A DNA stretch of 6,494 nucleotides from assembly GCA_018396565.1 (NCBI GenBank), contig JAGTQO010000027.1:1-6494 (forward strand). The letters are read 5' to 3'. The position numbers and the translations under genes were made by a program. The notes under the pieces are model-generated. The model saw only the letters and a list, made by a program, of their open reading frames with translations, made no database searches and was not told the origin of the DNA. How positions within the stretch are numbered: the first letter of the stretch is position 1; each line of letters starts with the position of its first letter. This stretch comes from Candidatus Bathyarchaeota archaeon (GTDB lineage: Archaea; Thermoproteota; Bathyarchaeia; 40CM-2-53-6; RBG-13-38-9). Below are positions 1 through 5,229 of this stretch, one piece after another.

Positions 1-193
1 GATTCCGATAGCGGTCATACCGCTCGTCGCGGCGGCTCTCCTTGGAAAACGTAGGGGGTATGGAGCCCGAACAGTTCCAGGAACCTTGAAAGGGAGATAT
101 CTGGCGGTATGCCCAACATGCAATAGGCCCCTGACATACTATGCAAGCTACCAGAGATTTTACTGCCCCTACTGTAGAAAATACATCAAGTAA
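1..193 (+). CDS. Membrane-anchored zinc-ribbon protein, C-terminal end (partial)
   Basis: The gene enters from the left edge; complete codons begin at base 2 and it ends at TAA 191-193. The 63 visible residues start with a hydrophobic stretch (IPIAVIPLVAAALLG) that looks like a single membrane helix. A basic, positive-inside linker (GKRRGYG) follows, and then a CX2C...CX2C zinc ribbon (CPTC, about 14 residues, CPYC) that ends KYIK. The order helix, basic linker, terminal zinc ribbon suggests a membrane protein with a small cytoplasmic metal-binding tail. From memory, tails of the form CPxCxxPLxY...YCxxCxKY recur in uncharacterised archaeal proteins, especially in the TACK group. The main domain lies outside the window, so no function can be given. 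Confidence that it is coding is high because frame, helix and paired cysteines agree. Confidence 0.8.
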   Translation, partial: IPIAVIPLVAAALLGKRRGYGARTVPGTLKGRYLAVCPTCNRPLTYYASYQRFYCPYCRKYIK

Positions 194-224
194 ACCAAGT
201 TCAGAAACCTCCCAATTATTTACG

Positions 225-263
225 TTTAAGTTCAACTTTAAGCCAGTTAACCGGCAGTTAAAG
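225..263. repeat. Overlapping palindrome and hairpin with CAGTTAA direct repeats
   Basis: TTTAAGTTCAACTTTAA (225-241) is nearly palindromic, with an exact AAGTT-C-AACTT core at 228-238. Overlapping it, CTTTAAGCC (236-244) can pair with GGC (253-255) and TTAAAG (258-263), leaving an 8-base loop and a 2-base bulge. CAGTTAA occurs at 244-250 and 255-261, about one helical turn apart. It could be a regulator-binding site, or a 3' hairpin of the upstream transcript whose stop lies 42 bases earlier. The role is inference. Confidence 0.4.
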
Positions 264-281
264 TCTAAGACACCTCATCTG

Positions 282-299
282 GTCTCTCTAGTCTCTCTA
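282..299 (+). repeat. Exact tandem duplication of a 9-mer (GTCTCTCTA x2)
   Basis: GTCTCTCTA at 282-290 is repeated exactly at 291-299, directly against the TATA-like box. This is where the purine-rich BRE would normally lie, but the tract is pyrimidine-rich on this strand. It may be a regulatory half-site pair or just a replication-slippage duplication. Confidence 0.5.
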
Positions 300-309
300 A
301 AATTATATA
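300..309 (+). promoter_or_regulatory. TATA-like box for the membrane protein-NaPRT-VTT operon
   Basis: AAATTATATA lies about 40-55 bases upstream of the candidate starts of the membrane-protein gene. With the usual archaeal TATA-to-start spacing of about 25 bases, transcription would begin near 330-335. That point falls on the palindrome TATCTAGATA (331-340) and leaves a short leader of 15-30 bases. Assigned by pattern only. Confidence 0.4.
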
Positions 310-348
310 GCATCAACCAAGACTTATCTCTATCTAGATATATTAGAG

Positions 349-1269
349 TTGGAGGCTGACGACTTGGATCTCATATCTGATTTTAGGAGGGCATTAGATG
401 TTCTCAGGTATAACATGATACTGTTCCTTCCATCCCTCATAATATTCTATTTGGTTCCGATCATGGTTTTGATCGCGGCATTCTATGTTCTCACGCCAAT
501 AACATACACGATTTTGAAGGTTCAAGCCTCAAACCTCATCTATGGGTTGATATTTGGAATAACAGTCTTAGCCACGCTGGCTGGCCTAACCTACATTTAC
601 GTGCTCTCAGGTGCAGCAAATATGAATAAGAAAGCGGTCTTGACAGGTTCGACTTCGATGAAAGATTTCTGGGATGGATGCGACAAATACTTTTTGAAGA
701 TCTTGGCTGGAACCATCCTCCTCGCCACAGTATATGCTGTTATCGTATTGGTTGGAATTATCTTGACATCAGCCATACTCCTACCATATACTCCTAAACT
801 TACTCAAATGATCAAGCTCCAACCTGAGAATATATTGAAGAGGTTTGAACCTGTAACCTTACTTGAAGCCTTGGAGGTTCTGATAGATCCTATCAGCCTA
901 TGGCTTCTCCTACTGACATGTATGGGGATCTTCTTCATATTTACAGTATTTTGGATTCAAGCATTGGTAATCGAAGATGTTGGTGTGTTCCGCGCGGTTG
1001 GGTTGAGTGTTAGGTTCGTAAAGAAGAATATGAAGACCACCCTCGGAATAGCTTCCCTATGGCTCATCTCTCAAGGACTGGTGGTCACCATCACCCCTTA
1101 CGGATTTTTAGACGGAGGATCCTCCGGTTGCTTATTCGCTGTCGCACCGATACCCCAAATATTACTCCAACCCATCATAGCAACGTTCTTCACCCTACTA
1201 CTTTACGTAACATATGCGGATAAGACTGGGCGGATTCAGCCTTCAACCTTAAAAGATAGGGGTGGGTGA
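349..1269 (+). CDS. Six-helix integral membrane protein of unknown function
   Basis: The longest form has 306 residues from TTG 349. TTG 364 (301 residues, starting MDLISDFRRALD) has the better Shine-Dalgarno and may be the true start. Hydrophobic segments lie near residues 24-46, 63-88, 115-146, 182-207, 230-250 and 265-289, giving about six membrane helices. A hydrophilic stretch lies at about 148-178 and the C-terminus is short and basic. No catalytic motif, cysteine cluster or nucleotide-binding motif is visible. The opening DFRRALDVLRYNM and the later ALVIEDVGVFRAVGLSVRFVK resemble the helix-flanking repeats of polytopic proteins such as GPDPase_memb/DUF975-like families, but that likeness is weak. 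It heads an operon: NaPRT begins 9 bases after its stop. A link to nicotinate uptake is possible by position only and is not shown by the sequence. Confidence 0.8.
   Translation: MEADDLDLISDFRRALDVLRYNMILFLPSLIIFYLVPIMVLIAAFYVLTPITYTILKVQASNLIYGLIFGITVLATLAGLTYIYVLSGAANMNKKAVLTGSTSMKDFWDGCDKYFLKILAGTILLATVYAVIVLVGIILTSAILLPYTPKLTQMIKLQPENILKRFEPVTLLEALEVLIDPISLWLLLLTCMGIFFIFTVFWIQALVIEDVGVFRAVGLSVRFVKKNMKTTLGIASLWLISQGLVVTITPYGFLDGGSSGCLFAVAPIPQILLQPIIATFFTLLLYVTYADKTGRIQPSTLKDRGG
351..355 (+). promoter_or_regulatory. Shine-Dalgarno GGAGG that may decide the membrane-protein start
   Basis: GGAGG at 351-355 lies 8 bases before an in-frame TTG at 364-366. It overlaps the end of the other candidate TTG at 349-351. 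The spacing favours initiation at 364; no comparable motif serves 349. Confidence 0.45.
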
Positions 1270-1278
1270 TGGAGATTT

Positions 1279-2469
1279 ATGGGTCGATTCCATATAGCGT
1301 CTGAGGAAGAGATAAGAAGCGGGGGGACGACCGACATATATTTTGTGAGGACTAGGGAGATACTCAAGGCTAAGGGTCTTGAGAATATTAGGGTCACGAT
1401 GGAGGCGACGGCGGGAGAGCTGCCTAACGGATGGTCTTGGGCAGTCCTCTGCGGGGTCGACGAGGTCATCCACCTCTTTGAGGGGCAGCCTGTAAACTTA
1501 TACTCCATGGATGAGGGGACCGTCTTCAGGCCTAGAGACGTATACGGTGTACGTGTTCCAGTAATGTCTTTGAGTGGAAAGTACGGTGACTTCTGCCATC
1601 TTGAAACCCCTATGTTGGGTCTGATATGCCAAGCGTCAGGGGTCGCTACGAAAGCAGCTAGGGTGAGGAAGGCTGCTGTAGACAAGGTTGTGATCTCATT
1701 CGGCATCAGAAGGATTCATCCAGCCCTCTCGAGAATGGTTGATAGGGCCGCCTATATTGGTGGGTTGGACGGGGTCTCCAGCCTCTCTGGCGCCGACACT
1801 ATTGGAAAGAAGCCTATGGGGACCATGCCTCATGCCCTCATAATAGCCTTCGGCGACCAGACCGAAGCTTGGAAGGCTTATGATGAGGTTATGCCTGAGG
1901 ATGTTCCAAGGATAGCCTTGGTCGACACATATTACGACGAGAAGACTGAGGCTATAATGGCTGCTGAAACATTGAAGGATAGACTGCAAGGGGTGAGGCT
2001 CGACACGCCAACCTCAAGAAAAGGCAGGTTTACAGACATAGTGAGGGAGGTCAGGTGGGAACTTGATACTAGAGGTTACAGAAACGTTAAGATATATGTT
2101 TCAGGCGGGTTGGATGAGAGAAATATTTTGGAGCTTGTCGATGCTGGAGCCGAAGGATTCGGTGTCGGAACGTCGATAAGCAACGCTCCAACAATAGACT
2201 TCGCCCTAGATATAGTCGAGAGGGAAGGTAGACCTGACGCTAAGAGGGGGAAATTCAGCGGTTGCAAACAGGTCTGGAGGTGCCCGACATGTGTTGTAGA
2301 CCTAGTTACAAGAGTCGATATAGAGAATCCTGACTGTCCAAGGTGTGGCGGTTCAACTATTCCAATGCTGAAACCAATCGTTGAGGATGGAAAGGTTCTC
2401 AGAGAACTCCCTACAGTAGATGAGATAAGGAAACGTGTCATCGAACAGTTGAGGTTCTTTGAACTGTAA
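1279..2469 (+). CDS. Nicotinate phosphoribosyltransferase, archaeal type with C-terminal zinc knuckle
   Basis: The enzyme (EC 6.3.4.21) joins nicotinate to PRPP, with ATP hydrolysis, to form nicotinate mononucleotide. It is the entry step of the Preiss-Handler NAD salvage route in the cytoplasm. The 396 residues match the usual length of the archaeal form (the Thermoplasma enzyme of known structure is about 390). Visible landmarks are the N-terminal TTDIYFVRT, SFGIRRIHP at 140-148, DTYYDEK at 216-222, SGGLDERN at 275-282 and GVGTS at 295-299. The last two are glycine-rich phosphate-binding turns of the C-terminal barrel. A zinc knuckle follows: C335-X2-C338, 14 residues, C353-X2-C356, as in the Thermoplasma homologue. 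The ATG start has GGTGAT (1265-1270) 8 bases upstream, overlapping the end of the membrane-protein gene. The family also contains nicotinamide and quinolinate enzymes, but the overall match favours nicotinate. Confidence 0.93.
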   Translation: MGRFHIASEEEIRSGGTTDIYFVRTREILKAKGLENIRVTMEATAGELPNGWSWAVLCGVDEVIHLFEGQPVNLYSMDEGTVFRPRDVYGVRVPVMSLSGKYGDFCHLETPMLGLICQASGVATKAARVRKAAVDKVVISFGIRRIHPALSRMVDRAAYIGGLDGVSSLSGADTIGKKPMGTMPHALIIAFGDQTEAWKAYDEVMPEDVPRIALVDTYYDEKTEAIMAAETLKDRLQGVRLDTPTSRKGRFTDIVREVRWELDTRGYRNVKIYVSGGLDERNILELVDAGAEGFGVGTSISNAPTIDFALDIVEREGRPDAKRGKFSGCKQVWRCPTCVVDLVTRVDIENPDCPRCGGSTIPMLKPIVEDGKVLRELPTVDEIRKRVIEQLRFFEL

Positions 2470-3055
2470 TAGAAGCTTCTGGAGTGTAGGGGGCGCTAGT
2501 AAACTTGTGATCGTAACGGTGATTATCGCCATCGTTGGGGGGACTGTTGTTATAAGGTTGATAGGGCTTCGCAACGTCTCAGCCTTCCTTGTCGATCTAG
2601 GATATTTCGGAGCATTCATCTCTGGGCTGGTGGGGACGAGCTCCCTGATGATATCGATACTTCCACCTCAAGTGGTTGTCTTCATACTCAGCGACCCAGC
2701 TTTAGGCCTCGATCCATTCATCACGGGATTAGTGGCTGGGATAGGGGCTGGGATAGGCCAGTACACCCACTACTACATAGGTGAAGGGGGGAGATACATC
2801 ATCCCAGACAAGTATGTTTCTAGGATCGACGGTTGGAGGCCGAAGTTGGATAAGTATGGCGCTATCCTAATATTTCTATTTGCAGCAACGCCCTTGACGC
2901 CTGACGATGTCATATGGATCCCTCTCGGTATGATGAGGTATCCTAAGAGGAAAGCTTTAGCGGCTTCAATCTTAGGGAAGACCTTGATGCTTGTGATCTT
3001 CGCCTATGGTGGGCGTTACAGCCTCAAAATTATCAGGTCGTGGCTGCACTTCTAG
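2459..3055 (+). CDS. VTT/DedA-family (SNARE-associated type) membrane protein
   Basis: This 198-residue polytopic protein has a membrane helix at about 15-35. A LGYFGAFISGL...ILPPQVVVFIL hairpin follows at about 47-77, then a glycine-rich AGIGAGIGQYTHYYIGEGGR at 93-112. The C-terminal half (133-185) carries TPLTPDDVIWIPLGMMRY, which matches the proline-rich re-entrant and arginine region of VTT-domain proteins. DedA/VTT proteins are linked to lipid scrambling or flipping and to membrane homeostasis; the substrate of the archaeal members is unknown. Translation probably starts at TTG 2459, preceded by GAGG at 2451-2454, and overlaps the NaPRT gene by 11 bases, suggesting coupling. GTG 2507 or GTG 2519 are in-frame alternatives that would trim residues before or within the first helix. 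The family call is fairly firm; the precise role is not. Confidence 0.82.
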   Translation: MNCNRSFWSVGGASKLVIVTVIIAIVGGTVVIRLIGLRNVSAFLVDLGYFGAFISGLVGTSSLMISILPPQVVVFILSDPALGLDPFITGLVAGIGAGIGQYTHYYIGEGGRYIIPDKYVSRIDGWRPKLDKYGAILIFLFAATPLTPDDVIWIPLGMMRYPKRKALAASILGKTLMLVIFAYGGRYSLKIIRSWLHF

Positions 3056-3124
3056 AAATAATTCTCAGATAACTATGGAAACAATATTGATCAAAGAAAA
3101 TATGTCGAATCCTAACCTTGACAA
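3056..3124. other. Convergent intergenic gap
   Basis: The gap separates the VTT gene (+) from nob1 (-). It is AT-rich and contains two overlapping 8-base palindromes, CAATATTG (3082-3089) and TTGATCAA (3087-3094). There is no strong GC hairpin and no long T-run on the plus strand. The two operons probably terminate here, possibly with overlapping 3' ends. Confidence 0.5.
3091..3104 (-). terminator. Possible T-rich terminator of the NAD kinase-nob1 operon
   Basis: Read on the minus strand, the sequence is CATATTTTCTTTGA, 21 bases after the nob1 stop codon. Archaeal RNA polymerase can terminate at T-rich tracts without a hairpin. The tract is short and interrupted by a C, so the call is weak. 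Confidence 0.25.
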
Positions 3125-3652
3125 TCATGTGCTCCCTGACTTCTCAAATTTCTTCAAGACCCTCCTCTTGAGTTCGGTTCCACACACCCCACATACTCTC
3201 TCATGGTAGCTGTAATGATATCTTCTAAAGCATGCTGGACAGAAGAGGGACCAGTTGAACCTGTACTTTATTCCGAAAGTCACTAGAAATACATAGTCTA
3301 GGTTGAGGTGTTCAGCAACATTCTGAATAGCATAGTCGTCGCTGACTATCACAGGATTCACACCCTCCAATTTAAGATCTAGCCCTAGGGCAAGAATCTT
3401 CAAGTCAGCCGACGATAACACATCTCCCTCCCCGAGCTTAGACGATACTTTCTTCAAAGATTCTGTTGAAGCCCATGTCGGAGACCTGACTACCAGGTCT
3501 CCATTGTCTCTGCTCGTTCTGAAACGTATGGCTGCCATGCTTCTCGGAGGCAACTCAGCCTCAACCTCAGGCACTGAGTACACCATACCCTTGATCATTG
3601 ATGGATTTACACCCATTATGAATGCAGACGTATCGAGCACGTATACGTTCAT
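3125..3652 (-). CDS. nob1: Nob1: PIN-domain endonuclease for 16S rRNA 3'-end maturation
   Basis: Nob1 is the endonuclease that cuts precursor 16S rRNA to its mature 3' end, the step that exposes the anti-Shine-Dalgarno tail. The 175 residues fit the archaeal family. Residues 1 to about 115 are a PIN domain. It has VLDTSAF with D7, the acidic EVEAEL (E29/E31/E33), SSADLKILAL with D83, and VSDDYAIQN with D105/D106, which together supply the metal-binding carboxylates. A zinc ribbon follows: C138-X2-C141, 12 residues, C154-X2-C157. It ends in a basic tail (KRRVLKK) suited to RNA binding. The PIN-plus-ribbon order separates it from toxin VapC proteins, which lack the ribbon. Its ATG overlaps the NAD kinase TGA (ATGA), so translation is probably coupled. 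No strong Shine-Dalgarno is visible before it, which fits coupling. Confidence 0.92.
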   Translation of the reverse strand: MNVYVLDTSAFIMGVNPSMIKGMVYSVPEVEAELPPRSMAAIRFRTSRDNGDLVVRSPTWASTESLKKVSSKLGEGDVLSSADLKILALGLDLKLEGVNPVIVSDDYAIQNVAEHLNLDYVFLVTFGIKYRFNWSLFCPACFRRYHYSYHERVCGVCGTELKRRVLKKFEKSGST

Positions 3653-4500
3653 GTCTCGGAGCGACCTAGCCTGAAGCAGTGACCGTAACTTCTACTCAGT
3701 AGGGGTGAGTCGAATCTTATGAATATCGCCTTACTCTTCGAGCGTTCGATTTTAAGTGGTTTATCAGGTGGTAGCTGCTTAATGTAGCGGCCGTCCACGG
3801 TTACAACAACCTTGACCCTCGGCCCACCAATCTTAACCTGAACGGGTTTAAAAGAGGAGACCACCATCGACCTCACATATTCTGAGGGGCAGATGAATGC
3901 GATTACGAAGGCTTCGAGGGATCTCTCTAGAATAGGGCCGCCGGCTGAGAATGCGTGGGCTGTTGAGCCTGTTGGGGTGGCCACTATCAAGCCGTCAGCC
4001 CTCTGCTCTACAAGTTTAAAGCCGTCACGTTCAATATTGAATGTTAACATTTTCCAAGAAGTCGCAGGTGTTATGAGCACCTCATTCAGACTGTCAGTCA
4101 GCCTCCTATCTTCAACGTAAGCCGATATCTTAGCATGTTCCTCAAGCCTATATTTTCCAAGCAGACACATCTTCAGAGCCTTAATAGCGTTCTCAGGTTC
4201 AACCTCAGTTAAGTAGCCCCTCCTACCCATATTGACAGCCAACATAGGAGTCTCAGACCTCGGTATGCTCATGCTCGTCTTTAGAACCGTTCCATCACCG
4301 CCAACAGTAACTATCAGGTCAGCCTCCATCTCTTGGAGAGGGACCCCACCCCTAAGACCCTTCAACCTTGCAAACTCAACTTCAGGAATGGCGGTGAGCC
4401 CTTCTGAACTTGCATATTTATATATGTTCAAAGCCAGGCCCAACGCATCCTCACTATCCAAACGTGGCACGACACCAACCGTCCTGAACAAAGACCACAC
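3649..4500 (-). CDS. nadK: NAD kinase (ATP-NAD kinase)
   Basis: It phosphorylates NAD to NADP using ATP or polyphosphate (EC 2.7.1.23) and supplies cellular NADP(H). It has 283 residues from GTG 4500. Family motifs appear in order: GGDGT at 67-71 with the catalytic D69, NMGRRGYLTE at 90-99, LNE at 138-140, the glycine-rich DGLIVATPTGSTAHAFSAGG at 169-188, and VDGR at 235-238. One oddity is His182, in a position where the family normally has Tyr (GSTAY). The start is uncertain. A TATA-like TTATAAG (4532-4526) would put the transcript start near 4502, so GTG 4500 could be leaderless. Alternatively, AGGTG (4502-4498) lies 6 bases before an in-frame TTG at 4491, giving 280 residues starting MFRTVGVV. 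It is the first gene of a two-gene unit with nob1. Confidence 0.92.
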   Translation of the reverse strand: MWSLFRTVGVVPRLDSEDALGLALNIYKYASSEGLTAIPEVEFARLKGLRGGVPLQEMEADLIVTVGGDGTVLKTSMSIPRSETPMLAVNMGRRGYLTEVEPENAIKALKMCLLGKYRLEEHAKISAYVEDRRLTDSLNEVLITPATSWKMLTFNIERDGFKLVEQRADGLIVATPTGSTAHAFSAGGPILERSLEAFVIAFICPSEYVRSMVVSSFKPVQVKIGGPRVKVVVTVDGRYIKQLPPDKPLKIERSKSKAIFIRFDSPLLSRSYGHCFRLGRSET

Positions 4501-4525
4501 CTACAGATACAGGAGAGGCTCAGAA

Positions 4526-4532
4526 CTTATAA
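4526..4532 (-). promoter_or_regulatory. TATA-like box for NAD kinase-nob1
   Basis: Read on the minus strand, TTATAAG is centred near 4529, about 27 bases before GTG 4500. This spacing would give a leaderless or nearly leaderless transcript. A second AT-rich candidate on the same strand (TAAAATTATA, 4550-4541) would give a start near 4518. No clear BRE is seen at either. Confidence 0.4.
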
Positions 4533-4576
4533 CCTGAAGGTATAATTTTAAGATGTTGCAGTTTAACTAAACCCAG

Positions 4577-4614
4577 TAAGGGGAAAGTAGATTTTCCAAG
4601 GTCTACCCGTTTAC
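4577..4614. repeat. Imperfect inverted repeat with two competing folds
   Basis: GTAA (4577-4580) can pair with TTAC (4611-4614), and GTAGA (4587-4591) with TCTAC (4602-4606), giving a bulged stem-loop with a 10-base loop. A competing local hairpin pairs GGAAA (4582-4586) with TTTCC (4593-4597). The two folds share bases and exclude each other. The structure is seen in the sequence; any function is unknown. Confidence 0.35.
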
Positions 4615-4653
4615 GGATAGTTTGGAGGCTAACAATATCAACCCTCCTATGGG

Positions 4654-4672
4654 GGGCGGGGGATCCCTGCCC
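4654..4672. repeat. Compact GC-rich hairpin
   Basis: GGGCGGGG (4654-4661) can pair with CCCTGCCC (4665-4672), giving eight pairs including one G-U, around a three-base loop. Three further Gs precede it (six Gs at 4651-4656). There is no T-run after it, so it is not a bacterial-type terminator. It could cap a small RNA or fold within an mRNA leader. Confidence 0.4.
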
Positions 4673-4748
4673 AACTCACATACCATCCTACAATTAATAG
4701 GGGCCGGCCTACCCTCCAGCACCAACCCCAAACCAGTAAATCTATTAG

Positions 4749-4756
4749 CCTATAAG
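4749..4756 (+). promoter_or_regulatory. TATA-like box for aIF5A-DHS-SRP54
   Basis: CCTATAAG lies about 45-50 bases before ATG 4800. Standard spacing puts the transcript start near 4778-4780, leaving a leader of about 20 bases that contains the AGGAG ribosome-binding site. Assigned by pattern; no clear BRE is seen. Confidence 0.45.
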
Positions 4757-4786
4757 ACCTTTATTGTCAAAGAGATGGACCGTCAG

Positions 4787-4791
4787 AGGAG
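4787..4791 (+). promoter_or_regulatory. Shine-Dalgarno AGGAG that fixes the aIF5A start
   Basis: AGGAG lies 8 bases before ATG 4800. It rules against the longer in-frame opening from TTG 4764, which would add 12 residues absent from the usual family start and would place this motif inside the coding region. Confidence 0.7.
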
Positions 4792-4799
4792 AATCCTTG

Positions 4800-5192
4800 A
4801 TGAGTAAACCTGTAGATGTTGGAAGTGTGAAAGTCGGACAATACATAATAGTGGACAATGAGCCTTGCAGAGTTGTAGAGTATGAGAAGAGTAAGCCTGG
4901 AAAGCATGGAGCAGCAAAAGCAAGAATAGTAGCCATAGGCCTCTTCTCTGAACAGAAAAAGAACGTAATAAGCCCAGTAGACGCGAAGATAGATGTCCCA
5001 ATCATAGAGAAACGAAGCGGCCAGATAATATCGGTTATCGGTGAGACTGTCCAAATAATGGACCTTGAAACATACGAGACTTTCGAGACCCCCCTACCAA
5101 AGGAGTCTGAGCTGAGATCTAAACTCAACACTGGAGTTGAGGTTGAATACTGGAGGATGGCTGGCGGAGTCAAAATTGTGAGGACCAAGTGA
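4800..5192 (+). CDS. Translation factor aIF5A (hypusine-containing, archaeal IF5A)
   Basis: This archaeal homologue of eIF5A and EF-P enters the ribosomal E site and helps peptide-bond formation at stalling sequences. From ATG 4800 it has 130 residues, normal for the family. The N-terminal SH3-like domain (about 1-70) carries the modification loop KSKPGKHGAAK (30-40). K35, within GKHG, is the lysine that receives the deoxyhypusine side chain. An OB-fold C-terminal domain follows (about 71-130: GQIISVIGETVQIMDLETYETFETP...). The ATG has AGGAG 8 bases upstream. The gene for deoxyhypusine synthase, which modifies K35, starts 37 bases downstream on the same strand. No deoxyhypusine hydroxylase gene is present in the window. 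Identification is secure. Confidence 0.96.
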   Translation: MSKPVDVGSVKVGQYIIVDNEPCRVVEYEKSKPGKHGAAKARIVAIGLFSEQKKNVISPVDAKIDVPIIEKRSGQIISVIGETVQIMDLETYETFETPLPKESELRSKLNTGVEVEYWRMAGGVKIVRTK

Positions 5193-5229
5193 GAAATCTA
5201 AAACCCAAAGAATTCTAGGCTGAGAATAG

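Larger units (their letters stand above)
194..348. other. Repeat-rich AT-rich intergenic region upstream of the NaPRT operon
   Basis: This 155-base gap separates the zinc-ribbon gene from the membrane-protein gene. It contains a palindrome at 225-241, a bulged hairpin at 236-263, two CAGTTAA copies 11 bases apart (244-250 and 255-261), an exact tandem 9-mer at 282-299, a TATA-like box at 300-309 and a 10-base palindrome at 331-340. I see no tRNA, no convincing small gene and no long T-run. It probably holds the end of the upstream transcript and the promoter of the downstream operon. Confidence 0.6.
4501..4799. other. Divergent intergenic region, about 300 bases, with inverted repeats
   Basis: It lies between NAD kinase (-) and aIF5A (+). 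The NAD kinase end is AT-rich (4520-4570), the middle is GC-rich with G- and C-runs (4640-4735), and a TATA-like box near 4750 precedes aIF5A. It contains foldable stretches at 4577-4614 and 4654-4672 and an 8-base palindrome GGCCGGCC at 4702-4709. ACCCTCC occurs twice, at 4641-4647 and 4711-4717. I find no tRNA or 5S-like pattern. An open frame from TTG 4622 to 4807 is not convincing as a gene. The space is larger than two compact archaeal promoters need, so a small RNA or long leader is possible. Confidence 0.5.

Noticed and set aside
141..359. Plus-strand open frame, 72 residues
   Set aside because: It begins inside the zinc-ribbon gene in another frame and runs through the AT-rich promoter repeats. 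The Ser/Thr/Leu-rich product looks like translated non-coding sequence.
1236..1706. Minus-strand open frame opposite NaPRT, 156 residues
   Set aside because: It lies antisense to conserved NaPRT coding sequence and shows no domain.
3125..3652. PIN protein as a VapC toxin of a toxin-antitoxin pair
   Set aside because: The C-terminal zinc ribbon, the basic tail and the lack of a small antitoxin gene upstream all fit Nob1; the upstream partner is NAD kinase.
4651..4662. G-rich run as a possible G-quadruplex
   Set aside because: There are too few separate G-runs close together on one strand for a standard four-run motif; the hairpin with the adjacent C-run explains it better.
4797..4803. TTGATGA resembling box C of a C/D guide RNA
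   Set aside because: It is explained by the aIF5A start codon context, and no matching box D or internal C'/D' pair is seen at suitable spacing.
4622..4807. Plus-strand open frame from TTG, 61 residues, before aIF5A
   Set aside because: It overlaps the aIF5A start and its ribosome-binding site, runs through the GC-rich hairpin region, and shows no recognisable domain or plausible codon pattern.
4745..5188. Minus-strand open frame opposite aIF5A, 147 residues
   Set aside because: It is antisense to a secure gene, and its Ser/Thr-rich composition is typical of a reverse-strand shadow.
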